A program made the position numbers and the translations under genes. From Paenibacillus ginsengarvi (GTDB lineage Bacteria > Bacillota > Bacilli > Paenibacillales > NBRC-103111), in the NCBI RefSeq assembly GCF_003626695.1, contig NZ_RBAH01000007.1:1-64000 (forward strand): DNA of 64,000 nucleotides, read 5' to 3'. Within the stretch, counting starts at the first letter, position 1; every line of letters begins with the position of its first letter. Below the pieces are notes generated by a model. That model saw nothing but the letters and a program-made list of their open reading frames with translations, had not been told where the DNA came from and ran no database searches. This document shows positions 9,050 to 18,756 of the stretch, piece by piece.

Positions 9050-10144
9050 TTAGTCCTCCCTTTTCAATCCCTCGACGACTTCCTTGACCCAAACGGACGA
9101 GACATTTTTGTTAATCTCAACGTCTCCGATAGCTTTGGGTATAATAAACACCATGTTGCCTTCCGAAAACTTCTTGTCGTGCATCATCGCGCTCATGATC
9201 GCGTCCGTATCCATATGCGCCGGAATACGCACGGGCAGGCCGAATTTGCGTAAAATCCGCTCCGTTTCCGCCGCAATCGTCTCCGGATTGCCAAGCTTCG
9301 CGGACAATCGGGCCGCGCCGACCATGCCGATCGCGATCGCTTCGCCGTGAAGCAGCTCGCCGTAGCCGGCTACAGCTTCAAGGGCATGGCCGATCGTATG
9401 GCCGAGGTTTAAGATGGCGCGAAGTCCGCCTTCCTTCTCGTCCTCGGACACGACCTTCGCCTTGACGCCGCAGCCGATATACAAAGCGTGCTGCAGCGCT
9501 TCCGAGTCCAGCGTCAGCAGCCGCTCCGCATTGGTGTCGCACCAGTACACGAACTCGCGGTCGAGGATAAACCCTTCCTTGACGAGCTCGGACAAGCCTG
9601 CGCGCGCGTCTCGCTCCGGGAGCGACTTCAGCGTGGCGATATCGTACAAGACGAACTCCGGCTGATGGAATGCCCCGATTACGTTTTTGGCGAGCCTGTG
9701 GTTCACCGCGACTTTGCCGCCGACGCTGCTGTCATGCGCCAAAATGGTCGTCGGGATCTGTACGAACCGGACGCCGCGCATATAGCTGGCTGCGACGAAG
9801 CCGGCCAAGTCCCCGACAACGCCCCCGCCGAGAGCGATCACCGCGGAATTGCGGTCCAGCCCGGCCTCCAGCGCTACCGTGATTACTTCCTCGAGCACGG
9901 CCAGCGACTTGGACTTTTCTCCTGCGGCCACAACCGCCGTAGCGATCCGGTAACCGCCCGCTTCGAGCAGGGACTGGACGCGTTCCAAATAATGCTCCGC
10001 CACATTCTCGTCAGTAACGATCAGATGAGGCGACTTCGTGCCGATCTGGTGCTTGCCGAGCGTGTCGGCCAAGTCGTTCAGCAGGCCTTCCCCGACATAG
10101 ATCGGGTAGGAGCGTTCTCCGAGATCCACAGTCAGCTTTTTCAT
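9050..10144 (-). CDS. aroB: 3-dehydroquinate synthase
   Basis: AroB cyclises DAHP to 3-dehydroquinate, the second shikimate-pathway step, using NAD+ and a divalent metal. The 364-residue protein begins at the ATG at 10144 (MKKLTVDLGE), one base after the aroC stop. Motifs are the NAD-binding GGGVVGDLAGFVAA at about 106-119, PTTILAHDSSVGGK with the substrate lysine, and the metal-binding LGHTIGHALE. The frame is open further upstream, but that stretch is inside aroC and is not coding in this frame. Confidence 0.96.
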   Translation of the reverse strand: MKKLTVDLGERSYPIYVGEGLLNDLADTLGKHQIGTKSPHLIVTDENVAEHYLERVQSLLEAGGYRIATAVVAAGEKSKSLAVLEEVITVALEAGLDRNSAVIALGGGVVGDLAGFVAASYMRGVRFVQIPTTILAHDSSVGGKVAVNHRLAKNVIGAFHQPEFVLYDIATLKSLPERDARAGLSELVKEGFILDREFVYWCDTNAERLLTLDSEALQHALYIGCGVKAKVVSEDEKEGGLRAILNLGHTIGHALEAVAGYGELLHGEAIAIGMVGAARLSAKLGNPETIAAETERILRKFGLPVRIPAHMDTDAIMSAMMHDKKFSEGNMVFIIPKAIGDVEINKNVSSVWVKEVVEGLKRED

Positions 10145-10145
10145 A

Positions 10146-11309
10146 TTAATACCGCCCAACTTGAGCGAGGTAACTCTCATAGTTGGCGCGAATTTCCTCC
10201 ATCGAGTCGCCGCCGAACTTCTCCATGAACGCCTTCGCCACTTCCCAGGCAATGACGCTTTCCATAATAACGCCGGCTGCCGGCACCGCGCACGTATCAG
10301 AACGCTCGACCTGCGCCGAGAACGGCTGTTTCGTATCGATGTCGACGCTGGCAAGCGGCTTGTACAGTGTAGAGATCGGCTTCATGACGCCGCGAACGAC
10401 GATCGGCTCGCCGGTCGTCATCCCGCCCTCGAAGCCGCCAGCGCGGTTCGAGCCGCGACGGAACCCGTTTTCCTCGGTGTACAAAATTTCGTCATGCACC
10501 TTCGAGCCTCTACGCTCGGCTGCCTCGAAGCCGATGCCGAATTCGACGCCCTTGAACGCTTGAATCGAAACGACAGCCTGAGCGATGCGTCCGTCCAGCT
10601 TGCGGTCCCACTGCACATGACTGCCCAGTCCGACAGGCACGCCCTCGACGATGACTTCGACGATACCGCCGAGCGTGTCGCCTTCCGCCTTCGCCTGATC
10701 GATCGCGGCGATCATGAGCGCTTCAGCGTTTTTGTCGACGACGCGCACCGGGGATTCCTCGGTGATGCGGATCAATTCGTCGATCGCCAGCTCCTGGCGG
10801 TTCACTTCGATCTCGCCGATCCGGATGACTTGTCCGGCTACCTTAATGCCGAACTGCGCCAAAAACTGGCGTGCGATCGCGCCTACAGCTACGCGCACCG
10901 TCGTTTCCCGGGCGCTTGAGCGCTCCAAAATGTTGCGCAAATCTTTCTGATTATATTTCAGCCCGCCGTTCAGATCGGCATGTCCCGGGCGCGGACGGTT
11001 GACGCGGCGTTTGCCCTCGCTGCCCTCTTCCACGTCTTCGATGCTCATGACGGTCGTCCATGCTTTCCAATCTTTATTTTCTACGACCAGCGCAACCGGA
11101 GCTCCGGTCGTTTTGCCGTGGCGGACGCCTCCGACGAGCTGCGCCGTATCTTTCTCGATCTGCATCCGTTTGCCGCGCCCGTGTCCTTTTTGACGTCTAG
11201 CCAGTTGCTCGTTAATCGGTTCGCCGGTAAGCGGCAAATTGCTCGGCAACCCTTCCACGATCGCCGTTAGCTGCGGTCCGTGTGTTTCTCCTGCTGTCAA
11301 ATATCTCAT
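10146..11309 (-). CDS. aroC: Chorismate synthase
   Basis: AroC makes chorismate from EPSP using reduced FMN. The 387-residue protein carries the family signatures [16 protein letters not shown] at the N-terminus (His10 is a proton donor), the central [17 protein letters not shown] and the late [13 protein letters not shown] segment. It is the first gene of an operon with aroB and aroH, and a good promoter lies about 150 bases upstream. Chorismate from this enzyme is the branch point for trpE, aroH and mqnA, all within the window. Confidence 0.97.
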   Translation of the reverse strand: MRYLTAGETHGPQLTAIVEGLPSNLPLTGEPINEQLARRQKGHGRGKRMQIEKDTAQLVGGVRHGKTTGAPVALVVENKDWKAWTTVMSIEDVEEGSEGKRRVNRPRPGHADLNGGLKYNQKDLRNILERSSARETTVRVAVGAIARQFLAQFGIKVAGQVIRIGEIEVNRQELAIDELIRITEESPVRVVDKNAEALMIAAIDQAKAEGDTLGGIVEVIVEGVPVGLGSHVQWDRKLDGRIAQAVVSIQAFKGVEFGIGFEAAERRGSKVHDEILYTEENGFRRGSNRAGGFEGGMTTGEPIVVRGVMKPISTLYKPLASVDIDTKQPFSAQVERSDTCAVPAAGVIMESVIAWEVAKAFMEKFGGDSMEEIRANYESYLAQVGRY

Positions 11310-11455
11310 TGCCCTAGTCCCCTCTCATCCTGATCCGATACCGTACGCTTATAGGAAGAAAAGCATCGCATGCGAAGCCTTTTCGATCAAGCGAACATCG
11401 CCTTCGGAACGTTCTAAAAGCTTTAGCGCTTTTATGTACCGAAATTATCATGCTA

Positions 11456-11484
11456 ATTATAGTATAGCGTCCGGTGTTTGACAA
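11456..11484 (-). promoter_or_regulatory. Sigma-A promoter of aroC-aroB-aroH
   Basis: TTGTCA (11479-11484) and a consensus TATAAT (11456-11461) are 17 bases apart. The leader to aroC is about 145 bases and contains small dyads near 11410-11440, but no T-box or TRAP triplets. Confidence 0.82.
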
Positions 11485-11504
11485 GAAAGAGGGGCTCGGC
11501 GCCG

Positions 11505-12873
11505 TCATTTTTTCGCCGCGAACTCGTCGTCGATCGCCTGCTGCACTCGTTTCTCCAGCGCGGCAAGTCCGTCTGCCGCCCGCTTCCGGTCATATATAAC
11601 GTTTAGCAGCTCTTCGCTCGTCATCTCGATCACTTTCTGCGATAAGAGCTGCGGCCATACACTCTCAGTATCAAGTGTGCTTCCAAGCATATAAAAAGCT
11701 TCCAGCTTGCGACCTTCAACCATCAGAACGGAATCGCTGCGCGTCGACAGCTTGCGCGACTTCAGCTTGTCCAGCTCAACCGCCATTTCGCGTCCCATTA
11801 GCGTCTTCACAAAGGTCCATGCGGCCGTTTTGTTCGGCGAGTCCATAGCGATGGCGACCGGATCGTTTAACCGGATCGTTTACAACAATGCCGAATAACG
11901 GCTCGTTCGGCTTGTCCGCTTTGACAGGTCCGGTCACGACGTCCCACTTGATCGGAGCGATCCCTTGGGCTACGGCGTCATTCATCATTTCTATTAGTCC
12001 GGTATTATAGATGGACATCGCCGCTTCTCCGGCAATAAATTTGTTTTGGAGCAGGCTTTCCTTTTTATTTGTCGCCGGTACCTGCTTCTCGGGCGGCAAG
12101 TACACCGCGTTCGATTTGAATGCGTCAACCCCAACCGATATAGCGGACACATACGCGTCCGAGGCGTACATCGCTTTTCTTTTATCCGCACTCAAATAAT
12201 CCGTGCCGACTCCCTTCGCATATGACTGGACGATGGAGAACGGCAAATAGTTCGTATAAATGCCGTAAAGCTGTTTCCCGTTTTCGGTTCGCGCCGCTTT
12301 TTTGGCCAGCTCGAGCAAACTTGGCCAGGTCATCCGGTTTGTCGGGTAAGGGATTCCGAGCCGGTCGAACATGTCCTTGTTATAATAAAGCCCCGTGGCA
12401 TTAAACGTAGGCGAAAGGTTCGTCAGCCGCCCCCCTCCGATGGCCCTCGATTGCTCGACGGCCGCGCTCGTTAACTGGTTCAGATCGTAATTGTCCTGTT
12501 TGAGGAGCGGTGTCAGCTCCATTACCTTGCCGCTTTTGCTCAATTGTTGCACCGAGGCGAGTCCAAAGATCAAATCCGGTTTTTGTTTCATCAGCTCATC
12601 GGGATCGACCGGCACGCTGAATTTGTTTTCGATTTTGACCGAGGGGATCACTTCGAATTCGTAATCCGGCAGCAGCTTTTTGAGCGCATTCCCGTAGACC
12701 AGATTAAACTCCTGCTGGTTAAAATAGGCGACCTTCAATTTTTTCGAGCCCTGCTCCTCTGCCGGCTTTACAACAGGTTGATCCTGCTTCCCCGAACAGC
12801 TGGACAGCAGCACCATCACTGCAAGCATCGCTGCCGCCTTCACTCCGAAACCGCTTTCAATCCTTCCCTTCAT
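11505..12873 (-). pseudogene. Extracellular solute-binding lipoprotein, frameshifted
   Basis: The first frame (start 12873) encodes a lipoprotein signal with lipobox Cys26 (VLLSSC), then about 330 residues of an ABC-transporter sugar-type solute-binding protein (GIPYPTNRMTWPSLLELAKK). After IVVNDPV it continues into unrelated sequence. The remaining C-terminal 113 codons (from 11846) are in another frame. A 13-base direct duplication at 11857-11882 causes the break. Removing one copy restores IVVNDPVAIAMDSPNK and a protein of about 451 residues, normal for the family. No permease or ATPase gene is adjacent. The break could be a real mutation, a reversible slip-strand change or a sequence error. 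Confidence 0.88.
11857..11882. repeat. 13-bp perfect tandem duplication causing a frameshift
   Basis: ACCGGATCGTTTA occurs twice head to tail (11857-11869 and 11870-11882). Thirteen is not a multiple of three, so one extra copy shifts the frame of the solute-binding protein gene. Confidence 0.95.
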
Positions 12874-12981
12874 CCGACAACCACCATTCTTTTAATTTGT
12901 ATTTATACTAAAATATGGTATCAAATCCATTTCGTTGTTTCAGCTATTTTTACGTTTATTCTACGAATCTTCATACGCAAC

Positions 12982-13012
12982 AAAAAGCACGCCCTTTGTT
13001 CAAAGGGCATGC
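12982..13012 (-). terminator. Intrinsic terminator after the 50-codon HTH gene
   Basis: A 12-base stem with one mismatch (12987-12998 with 13001-13012) is followed on the minus strand by five T. It insulates the small gene from the solute-binding protein gene. Confidence 0.85.
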
Positions 13013-13035
13013 TCTGCATCTAACATCATGTACAG

Positions 13036-13188
13036 TTAGCGCGCCGTGTACAACCGCGCCGAATCGGGCTGTTTCTGATCGTCGACCATTCCGACTACTT
13101 GCATCGAATCGATGCCGAGTATTTGCGCACATTCCTGAATCGTGATAAATCCGCGCCGGTACGCCGTAATGACCTTGCGTTTGTCCAT
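13036..13188 (-). CDS. Small helix-turn-helix protein (50 aa)
   Basis: A 50-codon gene starts at ATG 13188 with a strong AGGAGG site. The product begins MDKRKVITAYRRGFITIQEC and continues AQILGIDSMQVVGMVDD. That reads as a compact helix-turn-helix: a basic first helix, then ITIQECAQILGID like a recognition unit. It has its own terminator. I do not recognise the exact family. It could bind DNA or be a small partner of a larger regulator. Confidence 0.7.
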   Translation of the reverse strand: MDKRKVITAYRRGFITIQECAQILGIDSMQVVGMVDDQKQPDSARLYTAR

Positions 13189-13244
13189 AGCTGTAAAACC
13201 TCCTGATCGGTTTACGCTATTAGTATAGGAATATATGGAAGCGT

Positions 13245-14033
13245 TTATACATGGTCCGTCCGTTTGCGGTAAATAAACGTGTCGGCCGTTTCCATTCCGT
13301 ATTGCCCCGGCGAAAAAATCTGTTCCGTGCTGCCTACAAACAGCAGGCCGCCCGGCTTCAAGGCGCGGCTGAACTTATGATACAGCTCGTGTTTGGCTTC
13401 TTCGGTAAAATAAATCATCACATTGCGGCATACGATCAGATCGAACTGGCTGTCGAACGGATCGTGAAGCAAATTTTGCTTGGCGAAGCGGACATGCTTT
13501 TTCAGCGAATCTGCGACTGAGAAGGTCATATCTCTTTGCGTAAAATATTTTTTGACGTAAGCCGGAGGCACGTCGCGTAGCGATCGGTCCGGATAAACGG
13601 CCCGCCGCGCTTTTTCCAGCGCCCCCTCGTCAATGTCCGTCGCATGCAGCTGCGACGTCTCCAGCACGCCGAGCTCGGCCATAATCATCGCCAGCGTATA
13701 CGGCTCCTCGCCGGTCGAGCAGGCCGCGCTCCAGCATTTCAGCTTGCGCGAGCCGCGCGCCATATCCGGTATTACTTTTTTCTCGATAATCTCCCACCGG
13801 TTCGGATTGCGCCAAAACTCGGACACATTAATCGTCATCCGGTCCAGAAACTCGTAATACATCTCCTTGTTCTTAGCCATTGCATCGAAAAACGAAGCGA
13901 ACGATGTAAACCCTTTTTTCGTATACAGCGTCGTCAGCCGCCGCTTCATCTGCGCTTCCTTGTACTGCGAAAGATCGATCGCCGAATAGTCCTTTACTTT
14001 TTTGATGAACAGGGCATAATCTTTGTCATCCAT
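13245..14033 (-). CDS. cheR: Chemotaxis protein methyltransferase CheR
   Basis: CheR methylates glutamates of chemoreceptors using S-adenosylmethionine. The protein has an N-terminal all-helical domain (KRRLTTLYTKKG) and a C-terminal Rossmann domain with CWSAACSTGEEPYTLAM (SAM loop), LHATDIDEGAL and DLIVCRNVMIYF. I choose ATG 14033 (MDDKDYALF), which has GGGAG ten bases upstream; a GTG three codons earlier sits right against that site. Its place between ndk and the aro genes matches B. subtilis. No other chemotaxis gene is in the window. Confidence 0.94.
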   Translation of the reverse strand: MDDKDYALFIKKVKDYSAIDLSQYKEAQMKRRLTTLYTKKGFTSFASFFDAMAKNKEMYYEFLDRMTINVSEFWRNPNRWEIIEKKVIPDMARGSRKLKCWSAACSTGEEPYTLAMIMAELGVLETSQLHATDIDEGALEKARRAVYPDRSLRDVPPAYVKKYFTQRDMTFSVADSLKKHVRFAKQNLLHDPFDSQFDLIVCRNVMIYFTEEAKHELYHKFSRALKPGGLLFVGSTEQIFSPGQYGMETADTFIYRKRTDHV

Positions 14034-14114
14034 CTGCGTCACTCTCCCGAAAATAAGCCGTCTGCCTGAGGCCGAGGTCCTAAGCTATATGATTGTGCGG
14101 TTGTTTATAGGCAC

Positions 14115-14157
14115 AAAAAAAACCCGTTAGCACATAATTCCATGCAGACGGGATTTT
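14115..14157 (-). terminator. Intrinsic terminator after ndk
   Basis: An AAAAAACCCGT-type left arm (to about 14126) pairs with ACGGGATTTTTT (14148-14159), with a small inner GCA/TGC stem. On the minus strand it ends in a long T-run. Confidence 0.8.
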
Positions 14158-14195
14158 TTCCTTCTCGGGAAGGCGAAATATGTCGAAGTTTTGGC

Positions 14196-14639
14196 TCAAA
14201 TCCAGGTTTGGATCGTCTTGTTGTAGCTCACAAGCTCGTGCGGCTCGAAAAAAATCGCCATTTCCCTTACGGCATTTTCAGGCGAATCGGACCCGTGGAT
14301 CAAGTTGCGGTTCGTATGTACGGCGTAATCTCCGCGGATCGTACCCGGCTGCGCTTCCAGCGTATTCGTCTTGCCCATCATGATCCGGGACAACGCAATC
14401 ACCTGATCGCCTTCCCACACCATCGCAAACACTGGGCCGGAGGTAATAAAGCTCATCAGATCATCGTAGTACGGTCTGCCGTGATGTTCGGCATAGTGCG
14501 CCTCCGCCTTTTCCTTCGGAACCATCATCAGCTTTGCAGCTACCAGCGTAAAACCTTTGCGCTCGAACCGATGTACGATTTCCCCGATCAGTCCGCGTTG
14601 TACGCCATCCGGTTTGACCATCAAAAACGTTCTTTCCAT
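14196..14639 (-). CDS. ndk: Nucleoside diphosphate kinase
   Basis: Ndk transfers the gamma-phosphate of ATP to other nucleoside diphosphates through a phospho-histidine. The 147-residue protein starts at ATG 14639 ([12 protein letters not shown]) behind GGAGGGATAGG. The active-site histidine is His115 in [13 protein letters not shown], and Lys9, Tyr49 and Arg residues of the nucleotide site are in place. It lies downstream of hepT in the isoprenoid/menaquinone operon and is followed by a terminator. Confidence 0.96.
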   Translation of the reverse strand: MERTFLMVKPDGVQRGLIGEIVHRFERKGFTLVAAKLMMVPKEKAEAHYAEHHGRPYYDDLMSFITSGPVFAMVWEGDQVIALSRIMMGKTNTLEAQPGTIRGDYAVHTNRNLIHGSDSPENAVREMAIFFEPHELVSYNKTIQTWI

Positions 14640-14705
14640 ATACCTATCCCTCCGTCTCTCACAAAATGTATCCATCAGTGTTAACCGATAAATCGCCATT
14701 CATAC

Positions 14706-15680
14706 TTAATAGGAACGGTCGCCGATAAAATGCGCGATGTCGACCAGATCCCGCTTCGCCCGATTGCTCGGGAGACCGGATAACGCTTCTATGGCGCGAT
14801 CGATATAACGGGACGACAATTGGTCCGCTTGCTGCACATACGTGCCGGAACGGATCATCCGCAAAAAAGGTGTAACATCCGTCTGCCCGTCGACGAGGCG
14901 AATGCGCTCAATCTCGGCCAGCAGCTCGCCACGGATACTCGGGTCCGCTAGCGCGTACAGTACGGGCAGCGTAATATTGCCCTGGCGAATATCGCTGCCC
15001 GGCGGCTTGCCCAGCTCTTTCTCCGTACCGGTCAAATCGAGAATATCGTCCCGGATCTGGAACGCCATGCCGACGTTATAGCCGAACTGGTACAGCTTCT
15101 CGCTCACGTCCTCATCCGCCTCGGAAGCGACTGCCCCGAGCTGGCAGCTGATGGCAATAAGCAGCGCCGTTTTCCGCTTGATGCGCAGCAGGTAGTGACG
15201 CAGCGTCTGATCGGTGCGGAAAAAGTAACGGATTTGCTCGATTTCGCCAATCGTCAGCTCGACGATGGCCGAAGACAATATTTGGTGAATCCGCGGATTG
15301 CTTAGTTCGGTCGCTACCGTAAGCGCCTTGGCGAAAATATAATCGCCGGTATACATCGCGATCCGGTTGTCCCACTTCGAACGGACCGTTAGTTGGCCCC
15401 GTCTCGTATCCGCGTCGTCGATCACATCGTCGTGTACAAGCGTAGCCATATGAATCAATTCTAGCGGTACTGCGATATGCTTGATACGCTGTACGTCATA
15501 ACGGCCGAATTGCGAGGAGAGCAGGACGAAAACCGGACGAATCCGTTTCCCGCCCGCCTTCAGCAAATGCAGCGAAGTTTCCTTCAGCATCGCGTGTTCG
15601 GTATATACGCTCCCCTCCAGCTCCCGCTCGACGTAAGCGATATCTTTCTTCATTCGGGCATAAATATCCATTAGTTTCAT
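14706..15680 (-). CDS. hepT: Heptaprenyl diphosphate synthase component II
   Basis: This is the catalytic subunit of the two-component all-trans heptaprenyl diphosphate synthase, which makes the C35 side chain of menaquinone-7. The 324-residue protein has both aspartate-rich motifs, DDVIDD at 84-89 and DDILD at 211-215, plus GGKRIRP for pyrophosphate binding. It needs HepS, encoded at 18757-19620 in the same operon. Its start lies five bases after the mqnA stop. Confidence 0.95.
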   Translation of the reverse strand: MKLMDIYARMKKDIAYVERELEGSVYTEHAMLKETSLHLLKAGGKRIRPVFVLLSSQFGRYDVQRIKHIAVPLELIHMATLVHDDVIDDADTRRGQLTVRSKWDNRIAMYTGDYIFAKALTVATELSNPRIHQILSSAIVELTIGEIEQIRYFFRTDQTLRHYLLRIKRKTALLIAISCQLGAVASEADEDVSEKLYQFGYNVGMAFQIRDDILDLTGTEKELGKPPGSDIRQGNITLPVLYALADPSIRGELLAEIERIRLVDGQTDVTPFLRMIRSGTYVQQADQLSSRYIDRAIEALSGLPSNRAKRDLVDIAHFIGDRSY

Positions 15681-15684
15681 TGCG

Positions 15685-16536
15685 TCACCTGGTTACGGAG
15701 TTATCAGACCACATATGGATCGGAGCCGGCTCGGACAACAGCCCCAGCTCGGCGGCGTAGCGGTAATAGAGGCTCAGGCCTCTGCGCTGCTCCGGCCCGA
15801 AGTCATGACTCAAGTTGCGAAAATAGCCGCGCCAATAGTCCGCCGTGCCGCCGATTTCGGCTTGCGCCGCCGCTACGATCGACTCCGGGTCCTTTTGTCC
15901 GGCCGCCTTGCTCTGGAGAAACGCTTCATGTACGGCTGCGACCAACTCGGGCTCGCGAGCGATCGTTTCCTTGCGTACCGCCCATACCGCAAATGTCATC
16001 CATTCGCCGGTATAGTGCTGCCACAGGCCGCCCATATCGGATACGTGATACGGCGTGTCCTGCCAGCTGGCGCGGATGGCATCGTCGCCGATGAGCAGCG
16101 CGGCATCCGCATGTTTCATCATTGTATCCAAAGATGGGGCCGCGTACACGTAGGTAGGCGTCACCCCGATAAACCGGCTCAATACAATCTTGAGCAAATT
16201 GACCGTCGTAGCCGAGCTCGTCGGCAGCATGACCGTGCAGCCGTCCAGCTCCTCCAAAGGCTTTTTATGAAACAGCAGCAGCGAATTCACATTGCCCAGC
16301 GCGCTTACCGACAGCTCGGGAAACAGCTCGTAACGCTCGTGCGACTCCCCGTAGGCGAACGACGAGATCGCTCCCATGTCAACCTCGCCGGCGAGCATCG
16401 CCCGGTTCAGTCCGGTCGGCACCTGCCCGATCCATTGCAGCCTGGAGCCGAATCGCTCATGCGGAAAAAAATGATAGATCGGCCAAACGTTCGTGTAATT
16501 GATTTTCCCGATGCGTATTAGCGAATCTGGTTGCAT
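15685..16536 (-). CDS. mqnA: Chorismate dehydratase MqnA (futalosine pathway of menaquinone)
   Basis: MqnA removes water from chorismate to give 3-enolpyruvylbenzoate, the first step of the futalosine route. The protein has the periplasmic-binding-like fold typical of the family, with IGKINYTNVWPIYHFF at the N-terminus, GEVDMGAISSFAYG, LPTSSATTVNLLK and ALLIGDDAIR. I choose ATG 16536 because GGGGAG precedes it; an in-frame ATG six codons earlier has no ribosome site. It sits between ubiX and hepT, an operon position absent from B. subtilis, which uses the classical o-succinylbenzoate route. Confidence 0.9.
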   Translation of the reverse strand: MQPDSLIRIGKINYTNVWPIYHFFPHERFGSRLQWIGQVPTGLNRAMLAGEVDMGAISSFAYGESHERYELFPELSVSALGNVNSLLLFHKKPLEELDGCTVMLPTSSATTVNLLKIVLSRFIGVTPTYVYAAPSLDTMMKHADAALLIGDDAIRASWQDTPYHVSDMGGLWQHYTGEWMTFAVWAVRKETIAREPELVAAVHEAFLQSKAAGQKDPESIVAAAQAEIGGTADYWRGYFRNLSHDFGPEQRRGLSLYYRYAAELGLLSEPAPIHMWSDNSVTR

Positions 16537-16538
16537 GA

Positions 16539-17147
16539 TTAAGCATCTCCCCATCGTCGAAACAATTCGTTGTCGATCCCTATATTGTCAAGCACCTTGC
16601 CGACCATGAAATCAACAAGCTCGTCCATCGATAACGGTTTATGGTAAAAAGCCGGCATCGCCGGGATGATGCCGACGCCGAGACGGGACAGCTTCAGCAT
16701 ATTTTCCAGATGGATCGCATGCAACGGCGTTTCCCGCGGCACGAGGATCAGCCTGCGTCCTTCCTTCAGCATGACGTCTGCCGCCCGCTCGAGCAAATTG
16801 CCTGACGCGCCATGAGCGATCCCCGACAACGTGCCCATGCTGCACGGCACGATCGCCATGCCGGCGGTGCGGAACGAGCCGCTCGCGATGCTGGCCCCGA
16901 TATCGTTTATCGGATAATAGCGAGGCTTCAGCGCAAAGCGCTCAAACTTCGACTCTAGCGTGCGCTGGCGATGGGCGGCATCCCAGCCCAGTTCCTCGTG
17001 CAGCACCCGCCAGCCGGCATCCGTAATGACGAGATGTACCGGAATATCCAGCTCGAGCAGCGCTTCGCACAGGCGCACCCCGTAAACCGCGCCGCTCGCC
17101 CCGGTCAGACCGACTACCCAGCCAGCGCGGCTTTTGCTCTCTACCAT
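16539..17147 (-). CDS. ubiX: Flavin prenyltransferase, UbiX family
   Basis: UbiX-type enzymes attach a dimethylallyl group to FMN, making the prenyl-FMN cofactor of UbiD-type decarboxylases. The sequence shows VVGLTGASGAVYGVRL (FMN phosphate loop), the central IVPCSMGTLSGIAHGAS and RRLILVPRETPLHAIHLENM. I choose ATG 17147 (MVESKSR), which overlaps the ubiA-type stop; an upstream in-frame ATG lies inside that gene. Beside mqnA and the UbiA-like gene, it probably serves the decarboxylase step of the futalosine pathway. Confidence 0.9.
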   Translation of the reverse strand: MVESKSRAGWVVGLTGASGAVYGVRLCEALLELDIPVHLVITDAGWRVLHEELGWDAAHRQRTLESKFERFALKPRYYPINDIGASIASGSFRTAGMAIVPCSMGTLSGIAHGASGNLLERAADVMLKEGRRLILVPRETPLHAIHLENMLKLSRLGVGIIPAMPAFYHKPLSMDELVDFMVGKVLDNIGIDNELFRRWGDA

Positions 17148-18016
17148 ATATACCGCACCACCACATCGATGAATGTGAAACAAAACACAACCACGCTCAA
17201 AACGCCGTTCATCGTGAAAAACGCCGTGTTCAGCTTGGATAAGTCGTTCGGCTTCACGATGTAATGCTCATAGAACAAAATCAGATACGATACGATAAGT
17301 CCGATCAAGTACCACCAGCTCAGCTCGGTCATTATGAACAAGCTGAGGAGACCGACGGCCGTAATGAGATGGAAGAAACGGGCAAGCAGCAGCGCCCGTC
17401 CGATGCCGAAGCGGCTCGGAATGGAATGTAGCCCTTCCTTCCGGTCGTAATCCGCATCCTGGCAAGCGTAAATGACATCAAAGCCGGCTGTCCAGAAAGA
17501 AACGCTGAGGTACAGCACGATCGCAGTCCAGTCGATGCTGTTCGTTACGGCCACCCATGCTCCGAGCGGCGCGAGGCCGATCGTCAGGCCGAGAATCAGA
17601 TGGCATGTCCAGGTGAAGCGTTTCGTATACGAATAAATAACGGTCATGAAGACGGCAATCGGCAAAAGCTTCATGGCTAGCGGACTCAAGTTAGCCGCCG
17701 CCCAAAACAGCAAAATGAAGGAAACCGCTATAAAGATAAGCACTTCGCTCGCCGACAGCAATCCGGCCGGAATGGCCCGTTTCGCCGTGCGCGGATTTTT
17801 TTTGTCGATCACCCGGTCAATCAGACGGTTAAGTCCCATCGCCGCGCTTCGCGCGCCGACCATCGCGACGATGATCCAGCCGATCTGCGCCCAGGAGGGC
17901 ATCGAATCGAACCGGATCATCGATCCGAGAACGGCTCCCATAAACGCGAACGGCAGCGCGAACAGCGTATGCTCGAACTTGATCATTTCGAGAAAAATTT
18001 TGATTTTATTCCACAA
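17141..18016 (-). CDS. UbiA-family prenyltransferase (MqnP-like)
   Basis: This polytopic membrane protein has about eight hydrophobic segments and both aspartate-rich signatures of UbiA enzymes: NRLIDRVID at about 63-71 and [12 protein letters not shown] at about 180-191. It should transfer the heptaprenyl chain to a naphthoate ring acceptor. The start is probably TTG 18016, eight bases after GGGAGGG and overlapping the end of menG. An ATG further upstream has no ribosome site. With mqnA and ubiX next door, the MqnP role (prenylating the futalosine-route naphthoate) is more likely than classical MenA. Confidence 0.88.
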   Translation of the reverse strand: MWNKIKIFLEMIKFEHTLFALPFAFMGAVLGSMIRFDSMPSWAQIGWIIVAMVGARSAAMGLNRLIDRVIDKKNPRTAKRAIPAGLLSASEVLIFIAVSFILLFWAAANLSPLAMKLLPIAVFMTVIYSYTKRFTWTCHLILGLTIGLAPLGAWVAVTNSIDWTAIVLYLSVSFWTAGFDVIYACQDADYDRKEGLHSIPSRFGIGRALLLARFFHLITAVGLLSLFIMTELSWWYLIGLIVSYLILFYEHYIVKPNDLSKLNTAFFTMNGVLSVVVFCFTFIDVVVRYIW

Positions 18017-18737
18017 TGCCGGCACCCTCCCGTTTCCCCTTTGCCCCGATATGGAGAGCGGCAATGCCGCTCATCAGCGGGTAAGCGTGAACGTCCTCGA
18101 GGCCGATCTCGCGAAAAATGGCCGCAAGCTGTTTATGATCCGGAAAATGGACCAGCGACTCGGGCAGCCACTTGTACTGCTCGTACCGTTTCGCGATCAG
18201 CTTGCCAATGAGCGGGAGTACGCGCTGGAAATAAAAATAATAAATCGCCTTGAACGGCTGCCAGGTCGGCTTCGACAGCTCGAGCGAAACGACGAGTCCC
18301 CCCGGCTTTACGACCCGCTGCATCTCCTCCAGCACCTTGCGGAGATCGGGCACGTTCCGCAGCGCGAAGCCGATCGTTGCATAATCGAACGTATTGTCCT
18401 CGAACGGCAGCGCCATCGCATTACCGTGCACCAGCTCGATCTGCTTCTCTCTTCCGAGCTTCTCCACCTTGTGTTCCCCGAAATCAAGCATATTGCGGCT
18501 GAAGTCCAGCCCTACGATCTTCCCCGTGCTGCTGGCTTCGGCCAGGCTGAGCGTCCAGTCGCACGTTCCGCAGCATACGTCGATTGCGGTTGCGCCGGGC
18601 TGGACGTTCATCCGTTTCATCGTGAACTTCCGCCATGCCTTGTGCCGGCGAAAGCTGAGCACGTCGTTCATCAAATCGTACTTATGAGCAATGCTCTCGA
18701 ACACGGAGTGCACGAACTGCTCCTTGCTCGTCTTCAT
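18006..18737 (-). CDS. menG: Demethylmenaquinone methyltransferase
   Basis: MenG (UbiE family) methylates demethylmenaquinone with S-adenosylmethionine in the last step of menaquinone synthesis. Motifs are [34 protein letters not shown] (SAM loop, here CCGTCDW), [18 protein letters not shown] and [17 protein letters not shown] choose ATG 18737 ([13 protein letters not shown]), aligned with the B. subtilis start; a GTG six codons upstream is the alternative. It lies between hepS and the UbiA-type gene, as menG lies between hepS and hepT in B. subtilis. Confidence 0.94.
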   Translation of the reverse strand: MKTSKEQFVHSVFESIAHKYDLMNDVLSFRRHKAWRKFTMKRMNVQPGATAIDVCCGTCDWTLSLAEASSTGKIVGLDFSRNMLDFGEHKVEKLGREKQIELVHGNAMALPFEDNTFDYATIGFALRNVPDLRKVLEEMQRVVKPGGLVVSLELSKPTWQPFKAIYYFYFQRVLPLIGKLIAKRYEQYKWLPESLVHFPDHKQLAAIFREIGLEDVHAYPLMSGIAALHIGAKGKREGAGIVE

Positions 18738-18756
18738 CTCCACCTTCGCTTCCACC

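Noticed and set aside
11310..11455. Riboswitch in the aroC leader
   Set aside because: Only small AT-rich dyads are present; no known riboswitch core is recognisable.
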